NCBI GenBank assembly: GCA_903823545.1
Contig: CAIJTL010000778.1
Coordinates: forward strand, 1 to 9,718
Length of the DNA stretch: 9,718 nucleotides
DNA from: an uncultured Planctomycetaceae bacterium
GTDB taxonomy: Bacteria; Planctomycetota; Planctomycetia; Planctomycetales; Planctomycetaceae
Reading direction: 5' to 3'
The translations under genes and the position numbers were made by a program. The notes under the pieces were generated by a model. The model had not been told where the DNA came from. It worked only from the letters and a program-made list of their open reading frames with translations, and searched no databases. Shown piece by piece: positions 1 to 7,700 of this stretch (position 1 is its first letter; each line of letters begins with the position of its first letter).

Positions 1-48
1 ACCCCGCTCGCCAAAAAGTTACGCTCTCTCGCGAAATAGAGATGTCGC

Positions 49-690
49 TTAGTCAGCAAGTGGCTTCACGCGGATGTTGCGGAAGTAGCAAACGCTCTTG
101 TCGTCGTGTGCTTGAATCGCAAACGAACCCGAGCTGATCTTGCGGCCTGGAAATGCCTTGTCTTTGAAGTCTTCTGGTTGTTCCCAATCAACGGTCGTTT
201 TGCCGTTGATCTTGATGGTGATGTGTCGGCCAACGACCTTGATGTGAGTCTCGTACCATTCATCATCTTTGACTTCGACTTGTTCAACATTCTTCACACC
301 GTAGAGGCTGCCTGTCTTGATCTTGTCACCGTGTGAAACGTTGACCTGTGCTTCATAACCTTGAGCTGGCCAGCCTTCCTCTTGGAACTTCGTATGGAAG
401 TAGAGCCCTGAGTTGCTTCCCTTGGTCGTCTTGCATTCAACCTTGTACTCAAAGTTTTTGAATTCCTTCTCGGTGAAGAGGTGAGCTCGCTTGCCGCTGA
501 CCTTGATGGCACCGTCGATGACTTCAAACTTGCCATCTTCGTTCTTCTTCCAACCGGTCAGATCTTTGCCGTTGAACAAGCTGATCCAACCTTCTTCAAG
601 CTTTGCCGGATCAGCAGCATCGGAAGTAACGAGAGCAAACAAAGGCGCGAACGCGGCAACGGCCAACAAAATCCAAAGCTGACGTTTCAT
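49..690 (-). CDS. Secreted DUF1080 / 3-keto-disaccharide hydrolase family protein
   Basis: This encodes 213 residues, with an N-terminal Sec signal peptide (MKRQLWILLAVAAFAPLFAL, cut probably near residues 22-26) followed by a single DUF1080 domain (Pfam 3keto-disaccharide_hydrolase, PF06439, a concanavalin/LamG-like beta sandwich). Visible family signatures are WISLFNGKDLTGWK (35-48), SGLYFHTKF (94-102), GYEAQV (111-116), DEWYETHIKVVGRHI (143-157), and the closing GSFAIQAHD with CYFRNIRVKPL (188-211). The domain fills almost the whole mature protein, the usual size for single-domain members. Some family members hydrolyse 3-keto-glycosides. The substrate here cannot be read from sequence, and many planctomycete paralogues are uncharacterised. 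The frame stays open to a TTG at 708, but a strong GGAGGAG lies over that TTG and 9 bases before the ATG at 690, so the ATG is the better start. The gene stands alone, divergent from the cluster at 963. Confidence 0.9.
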   Translation of the reverse strand: MKRQLWILLAVAAFAPLFALVTSDAADPAKLEEGWISLFNGKDLTGWKKNEDGKFEVIDGAIKVSGKRAHLFTEKEFKNFEYKVECKTTKGSNSGLYFHTKFQEEGWPAQGYEAQVNVSHGDKIKTGSLYGVKNVEQVEVKDDEWYETHIKVVGRHITIKINGKTTVDWEQPEDFKDKAFPGRKISSGSFAIQAHDDKSVCYFRNIRVKPLAD

Positions 691-962
691 AGAAGCACAC
701 TCCTCCAATTTGGGCCTTGCCGCGCGAACCGTTCACAATCAGGCTCATTTAACTCCGCAAGGCGACGAGAACGCGAGCCAATCTAAGGGCGTTAGTCTCG
801 AATGAGAAGCACGCCGGGATGATCTGTTACGTCATGATCTTACGAGATACCTTGCCGCCGCGAATGACTTCGGTCTTTCCTGACGGCTCGACAAACAGGC
901 GACTCGCTTATGGTTTCCGTAGAGGCAAACGCGAGAGCGCGACTTTCCCCGAGATCTGCTGA
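691..962. other. Divergent intergenic region with a short coding-like remnant
   Basis: This stretch separates the minus-strand DUF1080 gene from the plus-strand glutaredoxin gene, so it should hold promoters in both directions. I could not find a convincing -35/-10 pair. On the minus strand, 907 down to 827 reads as 26 sense codons between stops (TAA at 910-908 and TAA at 829-827). The peptide, starting ASRLFVEPSGKTEVIRGGKV and ending SRKIMT, looks like the C-terminus of a real protein, but it has no start codon or ribosome site. There is also an imperfect direct repeat, ATGATCTGTTACG (819-831) and ATGATCTTACG (834-844). The remnant may be a decayed gene end or chance. Confidence 0.35.
700..706 (-). 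promoter_or_regulatory. Shine-Dalgarno site fixing the DUF1080 gene start
   Basis: GGAGGAG on the minus strand, 9 bases upstream of the ATG at 690. It covers the alternative TTG codon at 708-706, which argues against that codon being the start. Confidence 0.75.
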
Positions 963-1481
963 ATGACATCCACTTCGAAATTCACCGCCGCGCAAGCGCA
1001 CTTTGGAACCGTGATGTTGGGCATAGGGCTGGGAATACTGTGCTTGATCGCATGCGAAAACAGCACCGGCCTCCCGTGGGACATGCCACGATTTTGGTAT
1101 GGCCAGAGAACGACTAACCTATGGATCTCAGTGTTGTGCATCGCGTTTGGCCTGTTCGTCATGAGCCACGGCCCGCGCGAAGTTCCGTCCGCAGAACGGC
1201 GAACTCAGTGGCAACCAACTCGGCGCGGACGACGGTTTCACTCCGTGGTTCTCTACACGCGAGAAGGCTGTCATCTTTGCGATGAGGCGTTCGATTTGCT
1301 GCAACGGTACTCGGCCTATTTGCCAGAGACTCGTGAAGTCGACATCGACGCAAACCCGTCGCTTCGACAGCAGTGGGATACGTGGGTGCCAGTCGTTGAA
1401 ATTGACGGCAAAGTTCGCTTCAAAGGCCGCGTTTCGGAGATGTTGTTGCAGCGACTGATTGAAGGAAGTCCCACGGCATGA
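963..1481 (+). CDS. Membrane-tethered glutaredoxin-like protein (DUF836/PF05768 type)
   Basis: This encodes 172 residues in two parts. Two hydrophobic segments (about 14-31 and 53-68) form a hairpin. A loop rich in Arg (72-92, including RR and RRGRR) follows, then a C-terminal glutaredoxin-like domain (94-170). That domain has the redox motif CHLC (C103, C106) inside YTREGCHLCDEA, the acidic EVDIDANPSL strand/helix typical of DUF836 proteins, and the cis-proline segment WVPVVEIDGK (P143). By the positive-inside rule the Arg-rich loop suggests that the redox domain faces the cytoplasm (inference). The likely role is thiol-disulfide exchange with an unknown partner. The stop overlaps the start of the next gene by four bases (ATGA), so the two are probably translationally coupled. 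The ribosome site before 963 is weak. An ATG at 1014 would remove the first 17 residues but keep both membrane segments, so it cannot be ruled out. Confidence 0.8.
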   Translation: MTSTSKFTAAQAHFGTVMLGIGLGILCLIACENSTGLPWDMPRFWYGQRTTNLWISVLCIAFGLFVMSHGPREVPSAERRTQWQPTRRGRRFHSVVLYTREGCHLCDEAFDLLQRYSAYLPETREVDIDANPSLRQQWDTWVPVVEIDGKVRFKGRVSEMLLQRLIEGSPTA

Positions 1482-2194
1482 CGACCGACCTCGGTGCGAC
1501 ATCCACGTTCGGGATCTTTGTGAAATATCCGGAGCCGGGACGTGTCAAAACTCGCTTGGCTCAAGCAATCGGCGATGAATTGGCTGCCGAGCTTTACGCC
1601 GCATTCTTAAGCGGCGTGGTCGCGCGATTTCGAGAGATCAATGCACGGCGAATCTTGGCCTACGCACCGAAAGATGAGCGAAGTCGACGATACTTTGAAC
1701 AACTCGCAAACGGGTATTTCGAGTTATGGGCTCAACCGGAAGGTTCGCTTGGCGAACGAATGCAGAGTTTCTTCGAGTGCTTCGGGCCAGACCCGGTCGT
1801 GTTGATCGGCTCGGACAGTCCCACGCTGCTAAGAAGTGATGTCGAACAGGCTTTGGCCGCGTTGCTGAACGTTGACTGCGTGCTGGGACCAGCGACGGAC
1901 GGAGGCGTTTACATGATCGGCCTCCATCAAAGTTCGTTCTCTCTCTTCGATCGCGTTGAGTGGAGCACCTCGCGAGTGCTCGAACAAATGATCGGCGAGA
2001 TTCGAAAAGCCGGAGCGAGCCTCCATCTCTTGCCGCTTTGGTACGACATTGACACGTTGGCAGATATCGACTTTTTACGCGGACATTTGGAGGTCTTAAG
2101 AATGACTCAACCTCATGTTTGGGAAGAGGTTGCTCAGACAAGACGAGTGCTTGATGTCATCGCGATGGGCCGCCACTATAATCCCCACCCATGA
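1478..2194 (+). CDS. TIGR04282/DUF2064 family glycosyltransferase-like (CofC-fold) transferase
   Basis: This encodes 238 residues with the nucleotide-sugar/nucleotidyltransferase A-type fold of the TIGR04282 family ('rSAM/selenodomain-associated transferase 1', related to CofC/MobA-type enzymes). The motifs run in order: FGIFVKYPEPGRVKTRL (11-27), the nucleotide-binding loop with P18, P20, G21, K24 and R26; GSLGERM (89-95); LIGSDSPTL (109-117), with D113 the likely metal ligand; the diagnostic GPATDGGVYMIGL (137-149); VEWSTSRVLEQ (160-170); and YDIDTLADI (189-197). Length matches the family. The true acceptor and product are unknown for the family, and no radical SAM partner is visible here. 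The start is the ATG that overlaps the upstream stop, preceded by AAGGAAG at 1462-1468. The protein has no signal peptide or membrane segment, so it should be cytoplasmic. Its fixed neighbour is the tethered glutaredoxin-like protein, which suggests a shared pathway (inference). Confidence 0.85.
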   Translation: MTTDLGATSTFGIFVKYPEPGRVKTRLAQAIGDELAAELYAAFLSGVVARFREINARRILAYAPKDERSRRYFEQLANGYFELWAQPEGSLGERMQSFFECFGPDPVVLIGSDSPTLLRSDVEQALAALLNVDCVLGPATDGGVYMIGLHQSSFSLFDRVEWSTSRVLEQMIGEIRKAGASLHLLPLWYDIDTLADIDFLRGHLEVLRMTQPHVWEEVAQTRRVLDVIAMGRHYNPHP

Positions 2195-2237
2195 AACGAC
2201 GCTCACACTTCACCGAGCACGTCCAGAGATTTTTGAT

Positions 2238-2720
2238 ATGTCTAAAACCAATACACCACAAACGAAGCCGTCGAAGATCCTGATCTCCGACGACAACGAA
2301 CAAAATCGTGAGTTGCTGGAAGCCTATTTGTTGGATGGTGACTACGAGATCGAAATGTCAGTCGACGGGCCCAGCACGCTGGAGAAGGTCAAATCCTTCC
2401 AACCGGATATTGTGTTGCTCGATATCATGATGCCGAAACTCAGCGGCTACGAAGTCTGTCAACGTTTGAAGGCGGACGCGGCGACTCACGATATTCCGAT
2501 TCTTATGGTCACCGCGCTCAACGAAATGGGTGACATCGAGAAAGCGGTCGCCGCTGGTTGCGATGACTTTCTGACAAAGCCAGTGAATCGACTGGAACTA
2601 ACTACCCGCGTGCGATCGCTACTGCGCGTGCGGCATTTGACCAATGAACGAGACAGACTGCTGGCGTACCTCGCCGAAGTCGAATCGGCCCTCGGGCCAC
2701 GAGGAACCACCAAGCGATGA
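2238..2720 (+). CDS. Stand-alone receiver-domain response regulator
   Basis: This encodes 160 residues: one CheY-like REC domain (about 13-131) plus a short helical, charged tail (132-160) and no DNA-binding or enzymatic output domain. The phosphorylation machinery is complete: acidic pair D18/D19 in LISDDNEQN, phospho-acceptor D62 in IVLLDIMMP, T92 in MVTALN, and K114 in FLTKPVN. The closest general resemblance is to the receiver domains of DivK/PleD-like regulators. The cognate histidine kinase is not in the window. The frame is open back to 2115, but that extension lies over the previous gene and has no REC homology. The ATG at 2238 sits just before the domain, with only a weak AGAG ribosome site. 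Its stop overlaps the next gene's start (ATGA), so its level may be tied to that of the methyltransferase. It could signal by protein-protein contact, like other single-domain regulators. Confidence 0.87.
   Translation: MSKTNTPQTKPSKILISDDNEQNRELLEAYLLDGDYEIEMSVDGPSTLEKVKSFQPDIVLLDIMMPKLSGYEVCQRLKADAATHDIPILMVTALNEMGDIEKAVAAGCDDFLTKPVNRLELTTRVRSLLRVRHLTNERDRLLAYLAEVESALGPRGTTKR
2701..2706 (+). promoter_or_regulatory. Shine-Dalgarno site supporting the methyltransferase start at 2717
   Basis: GAGGAA lies 10 bases before the ATG at 2717, inside the end of the response regulator gene. The alternative ATG at 2810, which would begin exactly at the PUA domain, has no comparable site. The longer form is therefore preferred. 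Confidence 0.55.
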
Positions 2721-4003
2721 GTGATTCGCGACCTGAAGGTCAGTTGGAAGAGATGTCCGGAATCACTTCGCCAGACAATCAAATTGTCTCAAATGAGCAA
2801 GCCGAGCGCATGCCGGCGGTGGTCAATCTGAAGCCGCGTCACGCACTGCCATTTTTTAAGCGGCATCCGTGGGTCTTTGCCGGAGCGATTCGGACGGTAC
2901 GAGGAAACCCACAAGCGGGTGACACCGTCGCGTTGTATTCTCACGAAGGAGAGTTCATTGCTCACGGACTGTTTAACCCCAACAGCCAAATTCGCGTGCG
3001 ACTGTATTCTTGGAACGAGCAGATCCCAATCGATCGCGAGTTCTGGAAGGCTCGCATCCAGTCTGCAATTCAACTGCGTTCGACATTGTTTGGGGTTAGC
3101 AGCGACGTCACAGCCTATCGGTTAATCAACAGTGAAGCGGACGGCCTGTCTGGGCTGACTGTCGATCGCTATGACCGTTGGTTGAGCGTTCAATTCACGA
3201 GTTTCGCGATCGCACAACGCCAATCACAGATCATCGAACTTCTTTGCGAACTCGCTCAACCGGCGGGGATTGTCCTCCGAACGGAGAAAGGGACTCTCGA
3301 TGCTGAGGGGTTGGAAATCGCCGACGGACTCCTCTTTGGTGAGCCGCCGCCGAGACCTTTGGTTGTCGTTGAACATGGCCTCAAATGGGAAGTTGACCTC
3401 ACGGAAGGACACAAGACCGGCGGCTATCTCGACCAGCGAGACAATCACCGAGCACTGGCTCAGTACGTTAAAGGGCAGCGAGTCCTCGATGTCTTTAGCT
3501 ACACGGGTGGTTTCGGAATCGGTGCCCTCGTCTGGGGGGGAGCTTCAGAAGTTCTGGCGATTGACTCATCCGAAGCCGCACTCGCTTTGGCTCAACGAAA
3601 CGCGGAGCTCAACGGAGTCAGTGATCGTTGGCGCTCCGAAAAGGGAGACGCATTCAAGGCTCTTGAAAACTTGCGAGACTCAGGCGAGTTGTTCGACACA
3701 ATCGCTCTCGACCCTCCTAAGCTCACTCGCACACGTGCCGCGCTACCGCAAGCGATGCGCGCCTACCACAGCCTCAATCGACTGGCCGTATCAGTTCTCA
3801 AGCCTGGCGGCTTATTGGCAACTTGCTGCTGTTCGGGCTTGGTCAGTCACGAAGACTTCGAGCAGATGCTGGCGGACGTCGCAATACAATCCGGTCGCGA
3901 CATTCGAATCGTTGACGTGAGAGGCGCAGGCCCTGATCACCCTGTCTCGCCGTTCTGCCCGGAGAATGACTATCTCAAGTACTATCTCTGCCACGTCGCA
4001 TAA
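2717..4003 (+). CDS. rlmI: RlmI-type class I SAM-dependent 23S rRNA methyltransferase
   Basis: This encodes 428 residues with COG1092/RlmI architecture. There is a non-conserved, probably flexible N-terminus (1-31), a PUA-like RNA-binding domain (about 33-105, with KRHPWVFAGAI at 48-58), a central linker domain (GLTVDRY at 146-152), then a Rossmann methyltransferase. The methyltransferase shows GHKTGGYLDQRDN (231-243), SAM motif I VLDVFSYTGGFG (256-267), acidic D283, LDPPKL (331-336), ATCCCSGLVSH (368-378) with its cysteine cluster, and DHPVSPFCPENDYLKYY near the end. E. coli RlmI makes m5C1962 in 23S rRNA. The same target here is inferred from family only, since COG1092 includes paralogues with other targets. 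The N-terminus is about 30 residues longer than in E. coli RlmI. The true start could be the ATG at 2810, but a GAGGAA site supports 2717. The start overlaps the response regulator stop by four bases. Confidence 0.88.
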   Translation: MSDSRPEGQLEEMSGITSPDNQIVSNEQAERMPAVVNLKPRHALPFFKRHPWVFAGAIRTVRGNPQAGDTVALYSHEGEFIAHGLFNPNSQIRVRLYSWNEQIPIDREFWKARIQSAIQLRSTLFGVSSDVTAYRLINSEADGLSGLTVDRYDRWLSVQFTSFAIAQRQSQIIELLCELAQPAGIVLRTEKGTLDAEGLEIADGLLFGEPPPRPLVVVEHGLKWEVDLTEGHKTGGYLDQRDNHRALAQYVKGQRVLDVFSYTGGFGIGALVWGGASEVLAIDSSEAALALAQRNAELNGVSDRWRSEKGDAFKALENLRDSGELFDTIALDPPKLTRTRAALPQAMRAYHSLNRLAVSVLKPGGLLATCCCSGLVSHEDFEQMLADVAIQSGRDIRIVDVRGAGPDHPVSPFCPENDYLKYYLCHVA

Positions 4004-4021
4004 ACAGATTGTGAAAACAAG

Positions 4022-4036
4022 GGGCGACTAATCGCC
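4022..4036 (-). terminator. Weak hairpin at the convergent gene ends, possible terminator
   Basis: On the minus strand GGCGA-TTAG-TCGCC (4036 to 4023) forms a 5-bp stem whose loop contains the FHA gene's TAG stop. It is followed by CCTTGTTTTC, a partly T-rich stretch. It lies in the 24 bases between the convergent methyltransferase and FHA genes and could help end one or both transcripts. The stem is short, so confidence is low. Confidence 0.25.
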
Positions 4037-4561
4037 ACCTGGGTCCGTGTCTCCGCCCAGCGGCTTCTGACTCGGAGGCGGGACCGAATACCGATCGTCT
4101 TCGTCGTCATCAATTGGCACGGGGAATTCCATGCTCAAGTCCTGATTCTTTGGACGAGCAAGCGGATTGCTGCGAGCAGATGCGACTTCTGGAACGCGCG
4201 GAGATTTTGCCGGAGCAAGCGGCGTTTCGGAGCCGAGTGGAGCTGCACCCTTCGATTTTTTCTCGGACGACTTCTTGTCTGCTTCGAGAACGAAAGCCAC
4301 ATCACCAATCATCAACTCATCACCGAAATCGACAGACGACTGCGTTTCGACGCGAATCCCGTTCACCCACACGCCGTTCATGCTTCCGAGATCGCGAACA
4401 ACGAAGTGGTTGTTGACCAGCGCGACCGCGCAATGCTTGCGCGAAATCTTGCGACTGTTCAATATGACTGCATCACAATCGGGATGACGGCCAACCAGCA
4501 CAATCGGCTTATCCAGCACGATTGATTTTCCCTGATTGACTGGCACCAAAACAGCAGGCAT
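4028..4561 (-). CDS. FHA-domain phosphothreonine-binding protein with disordered acidic tail
   Basis: This encodes 177 residues. An FHA domain occupies about 1-95 with all core residues: G24-R25 in LVGRHPDCD, S40-R-K-H43 in SRKISRKH, and N62-G63 plus N67-G68 in GSMNGVWVNGIRV. It should therefore bind phosphothreonine peptides, typically made by Hanks-type Ser/Thr kinases. No kinase is present in the window. The C-terminal half (96-177) is low complexity: Lys/Ser-rich, then Pro/Ala-rich, then an acidic cluster (D150-D156, IDDDEDDRYSVPPP) and a Gly/Asp end. It looks unstructured and may be a binding tail. There is no signal peptide or membrane segment, so it is probably cytoplasmic. The frame is open upstream to 4657, but the ATG at 4561 begins exactly at the first FHA strand and has a GGAG site. 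It lies downstream of the TPR gene on the same strand, 148 bases away. Whether they share a transcript is unclear. Confidence 0.88.
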   Translation of the reverse strand: MPAVLVPVNQGKSIVLDKPIVLVGRHPDCDAVILNSRKISRKHCAVALVNNHFVVRDLGSMNGVWVNGIRVETQSSVDFGDELMIGDVAFVLEADKKSSEKKSKGAAPLGSETPLAPAKSPRVPEVASARSNPLARPKNQDLSMEFPVPIDDDEDDRYSVPPPSQKPLGGDTDPGGD

Positions 4562-4709
4562 GAAACGACTCCAGACACACTGCGATCCGTCGCTCCACAA
4601 AGTCCGACGTGAGCATAACCCAGGGTTGGCACGGACGCGACAGAATGCCGTCCCCAACGCCTGAGAATCCTGACGATTGCACCCGTCGGACCGGTCGCGA
4701 CGAACGCAC
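4562..4709 (-). other. Intergenic spacer between the TPR and FHA genes
   Basis: 148 bases lie between the TPR stop and the FHA start. Just after the TPR stop, the minus strand carries CGTCG and CGACG arms around CGACCGGTC, a 5-bp hairpin without a T-run, so it is not a convincing terminator. No promoter could be called. The spacer is long enough to hold a separate FHA promoter. Confidence 0.3.
4568..4572 (-). promoter_or_regulatory. Shine-Dalgarno site fixing the FHA gene start
   Basis: GGAGT on the minus strand, with 7 bases between its GGAG and the ATG at 4561. It supports this start over the upstream in-frame extension to 4657, whose 32 residues do not look like part of an FHA protein. 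Confidence 0.6.
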
Positions 4710-7700
4710 CTATTTTTTCGCGTTCTGGCGAGCCACTTCTAGGCGAGGTTTTGCCTTTTCGACGAACTCGCTTTTGGGAAACTCTGTCAGTAACGACTCA
4801 TAGTCCGTCACGGCCTTACCCCATTCGCCGAGCTGTTCGTCACACAACCCCACCTGAAACAGCGCCGCCGCCTGCCACTCCGGGAATTTGTAGAGGATGT
4901 AAACCTTCAAGTAGTTCTCCAACGCGGTCTTGAAGTCTTTTTGGATGAAGTACGTCTCGGCGATCATCAATTGAGCCTTCGCGGCCGTTTCCGTGCGAGT
5001 CCCGTTCGGATCGTCAGTCACCTGCTTGAAGACCACTCGTGCCTCATCAAATTTGGTCTGTTGCTTTAACGCTCGGCCAAGCACTTCATCTCCTTGATAG
5101 AGTAAGCGGCTCTTCGCGTCCCAAGCTCGGAACTCCGCAATTGTCGCCACGACATCAGGGTACTTCTTCTGTTGATAGTTGATCTCTGCCAAGAGAACGA
5201 ACACGCGAGGAAACCAAGGCTTCACCGCGACATCAGGGTCTGCTTTCGCAGAGGTAAGAGGCTTGAGCAGATCAAAGGCTGGTCCGAGTTGCTTACGTTG
5301 CAACAGCGACACCGCCAAATAGAAGGTTGCGTCCGTTTTGTAGCGACCTTCAGCAAACCGACTTCGAAGTGACTCCGCAATCTTGGCGAGTTCGTCCCAT
5401 TGTTGTTGCTCCTCAACAATTCCCATCAGACGGAGCAACGAATCCTGTTGCACGTCAGCGTCTGATTTCGGGTCTTGCTCCAATTGCCGAAAAGCGGCTT
5501 TGACCTCTTCTAATTTCTTGTTCTTTACCGCCGCATCCTCTTTCGGATCAATCGCCGATAACTGGCTTTCGACCAAGCTAAACCGAGCGTTGTCGACCAG
5601 ATCGCTGTCTGGCGTCTCTGCGATCAACCGTTTGAAGATCTCATCCGCGCGACCGTATCGCTCCGCTTCGTAGTTGAGCATCGCCCATTCGTCGAAGAGT
5701 CGATCCAGGCGTTCCGGCTTCGGAAATTTCTCTAACAACTTTGAATACGCCGCATCCGCTTCGACCACTTGCTTCAACCGACCAAGCACTCGAGCCGATT
5801 GCAAACCGGACAAATACGCGAAGCGGCTTGGTGCGTGTTTATCGAACGCTTCTGCAAACGCCTTCGCTGCTTCGGCCAGTTGGCCGTCAGCTTGCAACGA
5901 GTCTCCAAGCATAAAAGCCGCTTCAGGCGCGAGTTCATGTTGCGGATGGTCTTTCAACAATCGAGCAAAGCCTGCCGCTGCCGGTTTGAACTGCTTCCGA
6001 TCAAACTGGCTCCACGCTTGTCCGGACAACGCGGCGACAAACTGCGGCGACGGCCCCGCACTCATGACCGCTCCGAAGAGTTCTTGTGAAACTTCAAATT
6101 GTTTCGCGGCATACGCCGCTTCAGCCACTTGTTGAGTTGTCACCAGACTTAGCGGATTGCCGGGCGCGGATCTTTGAAGTTGTGCCAACGTTTGTTTGGC
6201 AACATCGAATTGTCCGAGATTCGCTTCCGCGAGCGCTTTCGTGGAATAAGCCTGAGCGACTTGCTCACCTGCTGGAGCGAGCTTCAAGTAGGTGGACGAG
6301 ACTTCGACAGACTCCGCATATTTCTTCTCGGAGAGCAAACTGCTCGCCTGTAGAACGAGCGCGTCGATGAACTCTGACGCGGCCCCTTCTTTGCGAGCTT
6401 GTTCGACAACCGGCACCAACGTTTCGAGGACAGCGGCATGTTGTTTCAGTCGTTGCTGTGCCCGCGCCAAATGAAAACGTGCCTGTGCTTGAGTCTGAGG
6501 ACGCTGCGCTGTCGCCAGAACAACTTTGAAGATTTCCGCAGCACTGGCTGCCTCTGCATCGCTTCCGCGAACCAGCAACACTCGTCCGCGGAGCAAGTCG
6601 ATGTATAGCTTCAGGCCGCTGTTGCCATACGAAGTCAAGAACTGTTGCGAGATCGCTTCTGCTGATTGAAGAGCAGCAATGCGAGCTTCCGGAGTTGCCG
6701 CACGATTCGCTCGCTGCAACGCCGCCTCACCTGCAAAGTACAACGCATCATCGGCCCATTGGCCTTGAGGCCATCGTTTCACAACGTCCACAAAGTGCAG
6801 TTCCGCGGCTTCAAACTGAGCCTGTCGTAGTTCACAGTCGGCCCATTGGAAGAGGATCTGCTCGGCAATGGGGTTCTTCTCGTGAGCCGCGAATGCCACC
6901 TTCAGGATCGCGACAGAACCGGCAAAGTCGCCGAGTTGCTTCTGTGACATGCCGTGCCAATAACTCGCAATGGCCGCTTGTTCTGCGTCCTTCGATGCCA
7001 GCTCAAATTGAGTGGCCGCTCCCTTGAAGTCTTTCAATTCGTAGAGCGAATACCCGGCATTCAGTCGCGCGGTCGGAATGTATTTGCTCTCTGGAAAGTT
7101 CTTCTCCAAATCAACGTAGGCTTTCGCCGCCTCGACATAGTCTTTCATCTCGAACAGCCGAACGCCGATCTGCAACTGCGACAACGCCGCACGCGACCCC
7201 GTTCGATTCGCTGCGATTTGGCGATAAAGACCTAACGCATCTGGAAACTTCTGCTGAGCTTCAAAGGTCTTCGCCAACCCAAATCGAGAGTCATCGAGCA
7301 TTTTACTTTGCGGATACAGCTTGATTGACTGCTGGAAACTCAACGCGGCTTGTTCCGCTTTGCCCAATCGCAATTGCGTGTCGCCGAGGTAGGGCAATGC
7401 ATACTCGCGTAACGAGTCTTCTGGTGCCTTTGCCAAGAACGCGCCAAACTCAGTCTCTGCCGCCTTGAGATCGTCGAGGAAATAACTCGCTTCCGCGATT
7501 CGATACATCGCCTGCGCGACTTGTTGGTTATTCGGAAAGTCTTTCACGAACGCTCGCAAGACAGTGCGAGCTTCGTCGTACTTTTCCAAATTGGTCAGCG
7601 ATAGTCCCAGATACAATCGGGCAAATGGAACGCGCTCGTGCTTTGGATTTTGCGAGAGGAATTTCTTGAAAGCATCCGCGGCAAAGCTCCAACGACTTTG

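Noticed and set aside
1638..2141. 167-codon open frame on the minus strand, antisense to the transferase gene
   Set aside because: Arg/Ser-rich composition with no recognisable motif. It is antisense to a gene with intact family signatures.
3270..3920. 216-codon open frame on the plus strand inside the methyltransferase gene
   Set aside because: It lies in another frame of a well-supported RlmI-type gene and shows no domain motif, so it is a frame shadow.
2238..4561. Response regulator, methyltransferase and FHA protein as one signalling or defence island
   Set aside because: The FHA gene is on the opposite strand and convergent. There is no nuclease, toxin, kinase or mobile-element signature.
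4690..4708. CGTCG/CGACG hairpin after the TPR stop as a terminator
   Set aside because: Only 5 bp with a 9-base loop and no T-run on the minus strand.
5674..6135. 153-codon open frame on the plus strand, antisense to the TPR gene
   Set aside because: Ser/Ala/Cys-rich composition mirrors the Ala/Glu-rich TPR codons on the other strand. It has no motif and no ribosome site.
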